DNA from: Chara braunii
Taxonomy: Eukaryota > Streptophyta > Charophyceae > Charales > Characeae
Assembly: GCA_003427395.1 (NCBI GenBank)
Contig: BFEA01000524.1
Span: forward strand, 160,624-194,965
Reading direction: 5' to 3'
Length of the DNA stretch: 34,342 nucleotides
Shown: positions 1 to 10,207 of the stretch, piece after piece
Numbering within the stretch: the stretch's first letter is position 1
How the letters are laid out: each line of letters opens with the position of its first letter
The notes under the pieces: model-generated
The model's input: only the letters and a program-made list of their open reading frames with translations
Database searches by the model: none
Told to the model about the DNA's origin: nothing
Program-made: the position numbers and the translations under genes

Positions 1-1160
1 TGAGAGCATGTGTACACCTCATTCATGGCCGCCTTCACGACGTTGCGGACCATGAACCGGGTGAACCATAGCTGCTCGAACTCCTTCCACGTAATGTGCG
101 TGTGGAGTTCGGCGATAGTGCACTTGTGTGTAGCCGCTAGGTGGTTCATCCATCCCTGCGCTCCTCCAATCAGCTGCAGATATAGTGCCTTCAACATGTC
201 GTCCGCCGGGACCATGAGGCATGATGCTTCCGTGAGGAAGCGTTGCCACCATGACAAGGCGTCCGACTTGTTGTAGTCGTCGAACTTGCTGATGTCGAAG
301 TGCGGNATCTTGAACGTCTTTGTAGCGGCTTCCGGTCTGTCTGTAGCTTGGTGAGGTCCGTCTTGATGGCGGCCACCGTGCTGCTGATCGAGTCTGGTCC
401 AGTGAACGTACTTATGTCGCCGATGATGGTGACGACGTGATCGATGCGCTCGTTGAGTTGCTTCGTCACGTCTGTCGTGCAGCCTAGCGCTGCTGAGGTG
501 TTAGCCTCTATGCTGTTGACGCGTGTGATAGTGGAATTCAACAGTTGATGCTGTTGCTGCTGCTGTATTGCCTCTGTGCGGATAGCAGTTGTTAACATAG
601 TGATATCATTCTTGTATGTTTGTCGCTGCGTCGCGTCCGTGCACAGATGTGACTGCAGCAGTGTATTATTCCACATAATACCTCTCATCATGCCCAGCAG
701 CAAGTTAGCCAGGTTACTTCTCTCTGCCTCCGCCGGTGTCGGGTCTGCCTGCGCTTCTGTAGGCACAAAGATCATGTCTTGGAGTATCGTCGTCCACTGA
801 TGCTCACAAGCAATCAAGGACTCCGTGCTGCTGGCATTCCGTCTGTCTCGTGTCGCTGCGTCAGTCTCAGTCGTTCGCTGAGCTTCGGCTGCCGCTTCAT
901 TGGCTAGCCGCTGACGTTCTGCCTCTGCTATCTCCTTCCGGGCCTCGACGGCAGCTACGGCTTCTGAAAATGATAGTAGCCACCCACGATAATCAGCCGC
1001 TGGCTCGTTGGCTCCTCGGACTGGGTATGCGGGATGATCTCCGGTGGCGTCTTGTACCGTCAATGTCGTACTTGATGCTGCTGGAGTCGTCCGTCTGCTG
1101 AGTTTCTTCGGTCTTGGAGGTACTGCAGGGCGGGCACGAACTGCGATTCTGGCACTGCGT
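1..1160 (-). pseudogene. gag: TE1 gag (Ty3/gypsy), partial and frameshifted
   Basis: This encodes the structural Gag of a gypsy element, on the minus strand and cut by the left edge. The main frame is open from about 1159 to about 335. It gives an Ala/Glu/Gln/Arg-rich helical N-terminal region (about residues 60-110) and a Gln run, then a segment matching the TE2 gag (QLNERIDHVVTIIGDIS against QLEEWINHVVASLGDIS). Near 335-345 the frame shifts; the homology continues in another frame to base 1 with HFDISKFDDYNKSDALSWW and ALYLQLIGGAQGWMNH, both with close TE2 counterparts. An ambiguous base (N at 306) sits beside the shift, so part of the damage could be a sequencing error. An overlapping minus-strand frame from 1163 has a better ATG but no gag similarity. 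The start is therefore uncertain. Protease and pol would lie left of the window. Confidence 0.75.
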
Positions 1161-1329
1161 CATGGCTGTGCCCCGGTGTCCTGTCCCGTCGACATCAGTC
1201 TGAACTGATGCGGTACTTGAGAAGTCCCGGTAATCACAGAACACCGGGGGTAGGGAGAGTGGGAACAGGGGTAGAACAATCAAGCAATATACATACAATC
1301 CCCTGTCCCACTGATGGACTGTAGACACC

Positions 1330-2274
1330 TAATCAAACGGAAAAAATAATTTTCCCGTAAACCCCTCGAAAAATTCGTAATAAGGAATTTATAACTATTT
1401 AATCAATAAAATTAATTAATGATAATTAACAAAAATAAATCCGAATGATAATCAGTAAACAATGTTTGTAATAAAGATAACCAACGAATGATAATCAGTA
1501 AAACAATGTTTGTAAATAAAGATAACCAATTAATAACGAATTTGAAAGGTATTACGATTAGGTCTCTTTGAGATCACTATGAGACCGGGAGTTCTCCGAA
1601 TAAGTGAACTGCCCGGTAGCTGCAATTTAAGGTCAGATACGGCTTAGTGTGCTTAAAAAAAATTTCGGAAAATTTCAGAAGAAAAACGCTCGAATTTTCA
1701 AAAATGCGAATTTTCGGGAATTTCCACCGTCAAAATCCGATTTTTAAAAGCCTAAACCTATTTTCGGAATTTCTCAAACAAGGAGAACGAAAAAAATTTC
1801 GGTCCCAACCCTAATTTCCGCGTTTCGGCGAAATTTCCGGATTTACGGTCCCAAAACGTTCGGGTTTTCCCAAGTTGATCTAAAACCAAAAGATTTTCAT
1901 AACCCTAAGTTTAGCGCATAAAACAGTACACTGGTACTGACCATGCTGTGCCGGTAGAGTTCCGGTAGGCCGATCCCCAACTGAGGCAGGATATCGGTAC
2001 TTATACCGGTAGGCAATGGTCTGGCCTCAATGCTGCGAGGCCAGACCAGACCCTGGATCGTCCAGATGGACGGTTCAGCCTCAATCGGCGGGCGGCAGCT
2101 TCAAGAGCGCCGCCAGGTCCAAACGAAGTGTCGTTTGGGCCTACCCGATGGGTGCTGGTCCAAAATCAGGCCTTTAGGGCCTGTAAACCCAAAAGGTCGG
2201 GCCTTTAGGCCCTGGTGTGTCCCTCCGGCCCTAAGTCGGGTCCGGTAGGACCCGTGTGAGTCGAAGATGTAACA
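1330..2274 (-). mobile_element. TE1 5' LTR (minus strand), limits approximate at the 3' side
   Basis: Read on the minus strand the LTR opens with TGTTACATCTTCGACTC at 2274. A perfect hairpin follows (CGGGTCC, 4-base loop, GGACCCG; plus-strand 2237-2254). The U3 layout resembles the TE2 and 8890-9991 LTRs: GGGCC/GGCCC blocks, a GGCGC block, then a TATA-like GGTATAAG near 2003-2010. It abuts TE2 gag coding sequence exactly at 2274/2275, which suggests TE1 inserted into TE2. The half nearest gag (1330-1900) is strikingly AT-rich compared with the GC-rich U3. It could be a long U5/leader or a separate insertion. No primer-binding site was recognised. Confidence 0.6.
1442..1530. repeat. Tandem duplication, about 43-46 bp unit, AT-rich
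   Basis: Two adjacent copies starting CGAATGATAATCAGTAAA and ending AAAGATAACCAA lie at 1442-1484 and 1485-1530. They differ mainly by single A insertions. Confidence 0.9.
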
Positions 2275-3878
2275 CAGAGGCAGAGGCAGCACGTCAGCAG
2301 GCCGCAGCAGAAGCTGCAGCAGCCGCACGGTTGCAACAGCAGCAGGTCGAGACAAGTCAAAACCAAGTTCGTTACCAAGCTACAATGGAGCTCGCCAACG
2401 AAGAAGCCACGTACCGGAGGTTACTCCGACAGCTGCATTTTCGAGCAAACGAGGAACGAGAGGAGCCGACCGAGGACGAGAGAAACAAGGAGGCCACAGC
2501 AGTTTTGATGGAGAATCTGCTGTACACGTGCAATTGGCAGCAACGTGAATTGTTGGCCATGCGGCAGGTCTTCATCCGCCACAAAACGACGTTTAAAGCA
2601 TTGGACAAGAAGATCGCTACCATGCAGGCCGAACTCAGCACGCTACACGCCGCCAACAGCCAGCAACAGACAATCAACGGCCACCTGCAGAATGATGTTA
2701 GCACGGGGTTGGCACAACTATCGGCAGCTGCGTCGACAGGCAGCGCAGTGGCAGACTGCAGCCCAGCCTTGGCCGCACAGGCCAAGCAACTCGAGGAGTG
2801 GATCAACCACGTGGTCGCGTCCCTCGGCGACATCAGCAAGTTTGTTGGAGCGTCGACAGTCAGCAATCAACTGCAGACGCTCAGCGACCGCGTTCAGCAA
2901 CGACCGGCCGCTGTCGCCAAGGAATGGAAGATGCCGAACTTCAAGATCGAGAAGTTCGATGACTATCACAAGACTGATCCACTGCAATTGTGGATGGCTT
3001 TCAACGCGGAGGCGGATGTACATCACACTCCAGAACTACGGCGGCTTGACGCGCTCTACCTCCAACTCATCGGAGGGGCGCAGGCTTTCATGACCCACAT
3101 GGCCGTCACGTTGGAATGAACCATCGCCAACCTCCACACCAAGATTGCGTGGGAGGAATTCGAGAAGAAGTGGAAGACCCGGTTCATGGTCAACAACGAC
3201 AAGCATCACGCCTTGAACAAGATCTTCCGCATGTTTCAAGGCCAGCAACCTTCACGGGAGTGGCTGACGGAGTGGCAGAAACTCGTCACCACCCCGGAGT
3301 TGAACTTACCGTTCGACGCAATCCGGGCCGAATTTTTCGCTCGGTCATGCGACGCCTTGATAGCTGCGCTGGGCACCGAATTCCAGTATGAGACCTTTGA
3401 TAACATGATCCCAAAGGCAAGAGAACTAATCCAAGGTAACCGGAGCGCGGCCAACGAGGCCCGCCAACAGCCCGGTTATGTGGAGAAAGGCAAAGGTCAA
3501 CGGACGTCGCAAGTAGCAGCAGTCCAACAAGGACCTAGTAAGGACCGCGCAGGCGCGTCTACATCAAGTGACGGAGATGTGGCGGCAGCGATACCACCAC
3601 AACGCTTAAGACCCCAAGGGGGAAAACAAAAGGCGAAACCAGCGTCGGCGGATGGAGCACGACAGGCACCATGGACAAAGTTCGGCATTACCGAAGACAT
3701 GTTCAAGTTGCGACAAAAATGGGGATGCTGTTTTTGGTGCAACAGCACCAAACACATCACCAGCGCATGCCTCGACAAGGACAAGGAGAATGTCAAACGT
3801 CCAAGCTCAGGAAACAGAGCACCGCGGAAAGTGCAGCGACATCACTTCCCAATCCGCCGGAGTCGGCTGCCTTGCTAG
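2275..3878 (+). pseudogene. gag: TE2 gag (Ty3/gypsy), 5'-truncated, one in-frame stop
   Basis: Gag polyprotein of TE2. The reading frame is open from 2256, but the first codons come from the TE1 LTR, so real gag sequence begins about 2275 and its true start is missing. In order it has an Ala/Gln-rich coiled-coil-like segment (EAEAARQQAAAEAAAAA), further helical sequence, and the capsid-like region with FKIEKFDDYHKTDPLQLW and LYLQLIGGAQAFM. TGA at 3117-3119 interrupts the frame, and homology resumes at once (TIANLHTKIAWEEFEKKW). Near the C-terminus is a CCHC zinc knuckle, CFWCNSTKHITSAC (C-x2-C-x4-H-x4-C, 3729-3770), expected to bind element RNA. After about 3800 the likely continuation moves to the pol frame, a -1 change, with no recognisable slippery heptamer. 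Confidence 0.85.
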
Positions 3879-3879
3879 C

Positions 3880-4819
3880 AATCTCTCTCACATCCGGGGA
3901 TGACGCGGTAGTCGCAAGTTCTCGTATCGATTTTGAAAATTATGTTGTCGAGCTGGTCCCACCGTTGAACCAGCCACTCCATGTGCAAGATTCAAGCGCA
4001 TGCGCGGTAGTTCCGTCGTCGGCCAACGAACCGGTTGCTTCGCCAGCCCTTCCATCGGAGGATCCGTCAACTTAGGCGAGTCTTGAGGAACCCGACCCGT
4101 TGACGGTTGAGGACTTCGAATGGTTGCCTCTTCCCTCCACCGGTTCTTTGCCAACACCGCATTGCAACGCCTTAATGGCACATTTGCGCGAGTATTTGCA
4201 CGCTGCAGTACCACCTCCGTCGACACATGACGAAGTAGCGGTTGTTGATCTTCGTAACTATCTAGCGAAGATCGACCGCGAGTATGCAACACAATGGTAC
4301 ATCGATATCGACGCGCCGCTCCTCTACATCCGCATTCAGATCGGAAAGGCGACCTGCAGTGCCTTGATCAATTGTGGAGTGACTCGCAACTACATCAGCC
4401 AAGACTTCATGGCACGCGTCGGGCTTGGCCCGCGCGGTCGAAGGAAAAGTCAGCCGACGCACGTCATGTTGGCCGATGGTCACACGCAACAGTCAATCGA
4501 CCGATGCGTTGACTTGGTGCCCGTGTACATTGCCCCGCTAGCATGCGAGGCCGTGTCATTCGACATATTGGACATTAAGTTCGATATGATCTTAGGCATG
4601 TCGTGGTTGCAAAGCGAAAACCATCCGGTGAACTTCTATCGACGCACCGTTCACGTTCGTGATCGGCGTGGCGAATTAGTCCCGTGTATAGTGCCGCTTT
4701 CTCATCCTTCGATTGGTTGTCACGTGGTCTCCACGGCGAGCATTCGCCAATCCATCCGGCGGAACGACATCGAAGAGATGAGCATATGTTTTCTTCACGC
4801 CCTCCCACCCGGTGATTAG
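3880..4819 (+). pseudogene. pol: TE2 aspartic protease region of pol, catalytic Asp lost
   Basis: The N-terminal part of pol, a retropepsin-like protease that would mature Gag-Pol. The pol frame runs from about 3800 with an in-frame TAG at 4073-4075 and another at 4817-4819. The active-site segment reads ALINCGVTRNYIS where the family has ALIDSGATRNYIS-like sequence. The catalytic Asp codon is AAT (Asn, 4370-4372), the next residue is Cys instead of Ser/Thr, and Ala is Val. The second protease landmark, FDMILGMSWL, is intact. The protein would be inactive even without the stops. It is followed directly by the RT region in the same frame. Confidence 0.85.
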
Positions 4820-5671
4820 CCCAAGACGGATACGTCAGACCCACGCATCATTGAGCTGTTGGACAACTATGAGGATGTCTTCCAAGCTCCCGCCGGAGTA
4901 GTACCGGATCGGCCCATATGCCACGGGATCACTCTCGAGGACGGTGCCGTACCTCCACGCGGATGTATCTACTGCATGAGCGAAGAGGAGCTTCAAGTGC
5001 TTCGGGCACAACTAGACGACCTCTTGGCCAAGGGCTGGATTCGCCCTAGCTGTTCGCCATACGGTGCCCCCGTTCTCTTCGTCCAGAAGAAGAACAAGGA
5101 CCTTCGTTTGTGCATCGACTATCGGAAACTTAACGCGCAAACGATCAAGAACGCCGGCCCTCTCCCTCGGATCGATGATCTTCTCGAGCGACTAGGCGGC
5201 GCCAAGTACTTCTCGAAGCTCGACCTCAAGTCCGAATATCACCAGATCGAGATCCAGCCAAGAGATCGGTACAAAACCGCATTCAAGACGCGGTATGGGC
5301 ACTTTGAGTGGATCGTCATGCCTTTCGGTCTCACCAATGCCTCGGCTACTTTCCGAGCGGCTACGACGACGGAATTCCGCGACTTGCTCGACCGCACCGT
5401 ACTCATTTACCTTGATGATATCTTGGTTTATAGTCGGACGCTGGACCAGCACCTCGAGCACCTTCACGCCGTGTTGGAGCGGCTCCGTATCGCCAAGTAC
5501 AAGGCAAATTGCGACAAGTGCGAGTTTGCCCAGCAAGAGTTGGAGTACTTAGGCCATTATGTTATGCTGCAAGGCATTTGTCCACTCCCGGACAAAGTAC
5601 AAGCCATTCAAGATTGGCCGGACCTCAAGTGTACTACCGACGTCCGCTCCTTTCTTGGCTTATGATAATAA
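4820..5671 (+). pseudogene. pol: TE2 reverse transcriptase domain of pol
   Basis: Gypsy-type RNA-dependent DNA polymerase. Landmarks in order are KGWIRPSCSPYGAPVLFV, LRLCIDYRKLNAQTIKN, SKLDLKSEYHQIEI (usually LKSGYHQ), FGLTNASATF, the catalytic box YLDDILVYS (5408-5419) and ELEYLGHYV, ending at RSFLGL. There the usual Ala-Gly-Tyr codons are replaced by three consecutive stops, TGA TAA TAA (5663-5671). The same frame resumes immediately with YTRFVKGFQRIAAPLSRLQ. Two Arg codons of the conserved RGRIYRMS motif are Cys (TGT 4964-4966 and TGC 4973-4975), as expected of CpG-to-TpG decay. The core motifs remain easy to read. Confidence 0.93.
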
Positions 5672-6922
5672 TACACGCGCTTCGTCAAAGGGTTTCAACG
5701 GATCGCTGCACCATTGTCGCGACTTCAGTCCCCCTTGGTGCCCTTCGAATTCAACGACGAAGCCCGACATACGTTTCATACGCTGAAGACGACTTTGTTC
5801 CAAGCTCCCGTCTTAAGCATCTTTGACCCGACCTTGCCTACCAAAGTGACTACGAATGCTTCCGGCTACGACATTGACACGGTTTTGGAACAGCATGACA
5901 ACACAGACTGGCATCCGGTTGAGTACTTCAGCCAAAAGGTGCCACCCATCAACACTCTTCATGATGCGAGGAAGAAAGAACTGCTAGCTTTTGTCACCGT
6001 ACTTAAGCGTTGGCGTCACTTTCTCCTCGGGCGTCGGCGATTCACGTGGGCAACAGACAACAATCCGTTGACTTATTGCAAGACGCAAGACATGGTGAGC
6101 AGCACGATCGGTCGATTGATGTACTTCATTGACCAGTTCAACTTCACCTCCAAGCACATTTTGGGCTCCTCGAACAAGGCAGTGGATGCTCTCTCACGAA
6201 GACCAGATCTTTGCGCCTTGGTGCACTCCACATTCGGCCTCGACGAGAACCTGCAACAGCATTTCGTAAACGGCTACAAGTCGGATCCGGGATTCTCCAC
6301 ACTCTATGCGGACTTATCATCGGATCACCTGCCAACAAGCAATTATCGCATTGTCGACAGCTACTTGCTTCTCCATACACGAGGCAAGGACTTGTTGTGT
6401 GTTCCCCAAGACCACATCTTGCGCACTCGCCTCCTTGGCGAATACCACAATTCGCGGTTGGCGGTACACCTTGGCGTCGCACGCGCACTCGCACGACTCT
6501 TCCAGCGATTTCACTGGTCGGACATCATCGGCGACGTCAACCGGTACATTCAGTCATGTGCAGTTTGCCACTGGAACAAAGGGCGCTATCAGCTCCCGTA
6601 CGGCGAACTGAAACCATTACCGATTCCTCGGGAACCAGGTCTTTCCATTGCTATGGATGTGACCGGTCCTTTCCCTCGCGATCGCCTTGGCCATGATGGT
6701 ATTCTCACGGTTGTTGACCGTTTGAGCAAGTACGCTCGATTTCTTCCGTCCAAGTATCATGCGACAGCTCCCGAGCTCGCACGACTTTTGCATACTGGCT
6801 GGTTTTGCAGCCACGGCGTTCCGGAAGACGTCGTCAGCGACCGCGACACTCGTTTCATGTCAGGCTTTTGGACGACACTCATGGTGGAATCCGGCACCAG
6901 CATGAAACCGAGTTCCGCATAG
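5672..6922 (+). pseudogene. pol: TE2 RNase H and integrase core of pol
   Basis: Continues the pol frame. The RNase H part carries TNASGYDIDTVLEQ where TDASGYGIGAVLEQ is typical. The first catalytic Asp is Asn (AAT 5855-5857) and two Gly are Asp. WRHFLLGRRRFTWATDNN and AVDALSRRPD follow. Integrase comes next: an HHCC zinc-binding segment (YHNSRLAVHLG ... CAVCHWNK), then catalytic Asp in AMDVTGPF and Asp in SDRDTRF. TAG at 6920-6922 stands where the family has Tyr (SAYHPQTDG), so the DDE core is split one residue before HPQTDG. Together these domains would remove template RNA and insert the cDNA; here the product is broken. Confidence 0.92.
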
Positions 6923-7759
6923 CATCCTCAAACGGATGGGCAAATGGAACGTGCGCACCAGACTGCGCAGATGATGCTCCACACACTCATCCGCCCGGAT
7001 CAGAAGGACTGGGCCTACAACACTTCGGTGCACCCGGCGATTGGCGTAACTCCATTCGAGTTGCATCACGGTGGACGGAAAAGACGTATCTTCGTAGACA
7101 TTTTGCTTCCACGGGCTTCCCATATTGACGCCGCTTGCTCCCCCGCTTCTACACGGAAGTACAGGGAACTGCTGGCCAAAGCTCGTGCAAACATGCAGAA
7201 GGCTCAGGTCCGTATGCAGCAGCAAGCGAACCGGCGTCGCATTCCATGTCCAATCCGAGCTGGCGACCTGGTTTGGGTCACCTCCGAGGAATTCGCGCTT
7301 GAGCAGCACGTCTCGCGCAAGCTCCTCCCTAAGTGGTTTGGACCATGGAAGGTCACTTCAGCAGCTGGCGACGACCCCGCGGGTCCATCTTTCATCATTG
7401 AGATTGCCCCGCATTTGACGGTCCACCCGATATTTCACGCTTCAAAGCTGGCGGTCTACACTCCAGCCTCCACAGCGGACTTCCCGAGCAGACGGTCACA
7501 GGACCCTCCTTCAAAGGATGGTCATCAGGAGGTCGACCGCGTTCTCACGCATCGCAAGCATGGCAACAAGCCAATGCAGTACAAAGTTACATTTAAGCAA
7601 TGCGATCCTGACGACACACGCTGGATTTCACAAGCTGACCTGAAGGCGACAACACCCCTCATCTTCGCGCATTACGAAAAACAGCGACTTGCTAAGGAAG
7701 CTGCCCAACCTGCCCGCCCCGTACGGACATCGGACAGACAGCTTCGCCCTCGCAGTTAG
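6923..7759 (+). pseudogene. pol: TE2 integrase C-terminus with chromodomain
   Basis: Same frame after the TAG: HPQTDGQMERAHQTAQ holds the third catalytic residue (Glu). The segment between KDWA and YNTSVHPAIG lacks roughly ten residues present in TE5, a small in-frame deletion. A GPY/F-like stretch follows (RKLLPKWFGPWKV), then HPIFHASKL. The C-terminal chromodomain-like module is DRVLTHRKHGNKPMQYKVTF with TRWISQADLKAT. Chromodomains in this position characterise chromoviruses and are thought to steer integration to particular chromatin. The stop codon (TAG, 7757-7759) lies just before the polypurine tract, a normal element end. Confidence 0.9.
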
Positions 7760-7768
7760 CTCGGTCTT

Positions 7769-7780
7769 CAAGGGAGGGAG
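7769..7780 (+). other. TE2 polypurine tract
   Basis: CAAGGGAGGGAG lies immediately before the LTR start TGTGTGGC, the expected plus-strand priming site of reverse transcription. Confidence 0.85.
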
Positions 7781-8850
7781 TGTGTGGCATTCTGAGCCAC
7801 ACGGGCCCCAGTTAGGGCCCGGTTCCAAATAGGCAGGGTAGGCCTAAGGGGACGGCGGTTCAGATGAGGCCGAGATAGGCCAGGACCACGGCGGTCAATC
7901 GTGGGTAGAGGCCCAGGCCAATGGCCACAAGGCCGGTACCGGTCCAGCATAGGACCTACCGGCGGCACAGTTTCAGAGGCTGCCGCGTTTAGGCGCCAAA
8001 TCCACTTTCAAATCTGGACCGTCGATCAGATCAACGGTCCAGGCCGGTAGGTACCAGCACGTAGGAGGCCGGCCCAGCACTACAAAAGGCTGGGTACCAG
8101 CCTCAGTAGGGAGGTTAGATGGACCGAAGGTTAGTCTTCAGGATTAGCGCAGCATTCAGCGTTAGTACGATTAGCGCAGCGCTGCAGCATAGCGAGGAGC
8201 AGCGAGGAGAACAGGAGCTCAGTGGCGAGAGGATTAGCGCAGCATCGGGCGCGGTGCCAGTTACCGGCCCAGCCCCCTTGCAGCGCCATAGCTACTGTGC
8301 CAGGTACCAGGGAGGAAGGCTTCACCTTCTCTCCCTCATCTTCCTCCACCGCTCCCTCTCTCTCTCTCTCGCTCGCTCTCTCTCTCTCCTCCTACCTTCT
8401 CAGTCTAAGTCTGCTTCTGGGTTCTCCTACAGGACTACTATGAGTATGAAAGATGGTTACGAAGTCTGATGACATTGGAGACAGCAACATTGGGACTATA
8501 GGTTGAGGACTACTTGTGGGATCTGATTTCATCTGCCTCCGGAGATGGACTTGACATTGTGAGATCGATATCTGAGACCTTGTGGGACACTGTATTCGCG
8601 ACATTTCGGACTTTCGCCATCTCTGACATTTCAAGATACTATCTTTGGAAACATTGAGTTGTCGTCATCTTCCCTCTCCTCCTCCCTTCGTCTCTCTCTC
8701 CTCCCTCCATTCGTCCGTGGATGATCTCAGACCCTGGCCCTTCGTCTACGTCCAAGGCCAGGGCTTTCACACCCCTCATGAACGATTGAGAGCGTTCGAT
8801 TGCAGTCCGAGTCAGGTCAGAGTCAGTCCATGTATCTCAAGTCTTCCGCT
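7781..8850 (+). mobile_element. TE2 3' LTR
   Basis: Begins TGTGTGGC directly after the polypurine tract. The first 22 bases form a hairpin (GTGTGGC / GCCACAC). The GC-rich U3 is followed by a TATA-like CACTACAAAAGG near 8079. Then come TTAGCGCAGC repeats (8144-8240), GCCATAGC at 8285 and a CT-rich tract at about 8355-8400. The end is uncertain because the neighbouring inverted LTR starts within the next about 100 bp. The matching 5' LTR is not in the window. Confidence 0.82.
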
Positions 8851-8889
8851 GTGTTTGTATTTGTATTTACTCTGTATTATCTGGTCGGT

Positions 8890-9991
8890 TCTAGGAATCT
8901 GCGCCATACTTATGACTGTGTTTCACGAGTATGCAACACCTGGCCATGGACATAGAAGAAAAGGCCGGGGCAATTCTCATACACGGATGAATGGAGGGAG
9001 GGGAGACGAAGGGAGGAGGAGAGGGAAGATGACGTCAACTCATTGTTTCCAAAGATAGTATCTTGAAATGTCAGAAGTAGCGTAAATCTGAAATGTCGCG
9101 AACACAGAGTCTCACAGTGTCTCATCCGAAATGTCGCGAACACAGAGTCTCACAGTGTCTCAGATATCGATCTTCACAATGTCAAGGTACATCTTCGGAG
9201 GAAGATGAAATCAGATCCCAAGAGTAGTCCTCAACCTGCAGTCTCAAAGTCGCTGTCTCCAATATCATCAGAACTCGTGACCATCCTTCATACTCGTAGT
9301 AGTCCCGTAGGAGAACCCATGAGTAGACTTAGACTTAGAAGGTAGGAGGAAAGAGAGGGAGAGAGAGAGAGAGAGAGCGGTGGAGGAAGAAGAGGGAGAG
9401 AAGGCAAGGCCTTTCTCCCTGGTACCTGCTACGGTAGCTATGGCGTCGCGAGGGCTGGCGCTGGGCCGCGGGCTGGGCCGGGGCTGGCACTGCTCCCACT
9501 GCTGCGCTGGTTCCTCTTTGCCGCTGAGCTCCTTCTCTCCTCGCTGCTCGTGCTAATGCTGAAGCGCTGCGCTAATCCTGCTAACGCTGAAACGCTGCGC
9601 TAATCCTGAAGACTAACCTCCTGTCCACTAACCTACCGACTGAGGCTGATACCCAGCTGATATAGTGCTGGGTCGGCCTCAGTCCTACTGAGTGCCTTCG
9701 GGTCTGGACCGTTGATCGGGCCCAGCGGTTCAGATCCGATTTGAATCTGAAAAGTGGCGCCCAAAACTGCGCCGCCGGCTGGGCCTACTGATGGACCGGT
9801 ACCTGGCCTAAACAACTAGCCGTTGGGTCTGGTGGGGTTTAAATGATGCCTACCGGACCCTAAACTGAACCGACGGTTCCTAGGCCTACCTGGACCTAGC
9901 TGGGGCCGTCGTGACCCAGTACCTAGGCCTAAACCGTGCCTGCTACAGAACCGGGCCCTAACTGGGGCCCGTGTGGTATCAGTATGCCACA
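8890..9991 (-). mobile_element. Inverted LTR related to the TE2 LTR (solo or truncated)
   Basis: Read on the minus strand from 9991 it starts TGTGGCATACTGATACCAC and then CGGGCCCCAGTTAGGGCCCGG, aligning with the TE2 LTR start. The similarity runs through the CT tract (GA on this strand at about 9352-9378) and the U5-side blocks, e.g. GGGATCTGATTTCATCT and GATCGATATCTGAGAC in both. U3 is clearly diverged and the downstream part better conserved. There is no coding region on either side in this orientation and no clean polypurine tract to the right, so a solo LTR is likely. Confidence 0.8.
9090..9162. repeat. 38-bp tandem duplication inside the inverted LTR
   Basis: GAAATGTCGCGAACACAGAG...GTGTCTCA occurs at 9090-9124 and again at 9128-9162. 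The TE2 LTR has only one copy, so the duplication postdates the split of the two LTRs. Confidence 0.9.
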
Positions 9992-10022
9992 TAAAACCAG
10001 ACTCTTCCTGTCCCCTTAACCC

Positions 10023-10031
10023 TTTTTTTTT
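10023..10031 (-). other. Possible poly(A) tail of the minus-strand LINE (T9 on plus)
   Basis: Nine T residues lie 31 bp from the end of the inverted LTR, at the downstream end of the minus-strand LINE sequence. Position and strand fit a LINE 3' tail. No target-site duplication was confirmed. Confidence 0.4.
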
Positions 10032-10075
10032 CTGTGTCTACCCTGTCCCTCCCCTTTCCCTATCCTGAACCCTTC

Positions 10076-10207
10076 TCCTTAAACCCTAAAACCCTATGCC
10101 TATTGATGCTATTTTTCCTTGGTTCCTGTCTCCTTAAACACTAAAACCCTACGCCTATTGATGCTATTTTTCCTTGGTTCCTGTCTCCTTAAACCCTAAA
10201 CCCTACT
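10076..10207. repeat. 55-bp tandem repeats with plant telomere-like CCCTAAA motifs
   Basis: Units begin TCCTTAAACCCTAAAACCCT at 10076, 10131 and 10186 (the last partial). Each ends with CCTTGGTTCCTGTC. The third unit holds AAACCCTAAACCCTA, two perfect repeats of the plant-type telomere motif. The array lies between the presumed LINE tail and the ORF2 remnant, so it may be part of the LINE 3' UTR. Confidence 0.9.

Noticed and set aside
3780-3880. Programmed -1 frameshift between TE2 gag and pol
   Set aside because: No X-XXY-YYZ heptamer seen in the overlap; the frame change may be a mutation or part of an ancestral single frame.
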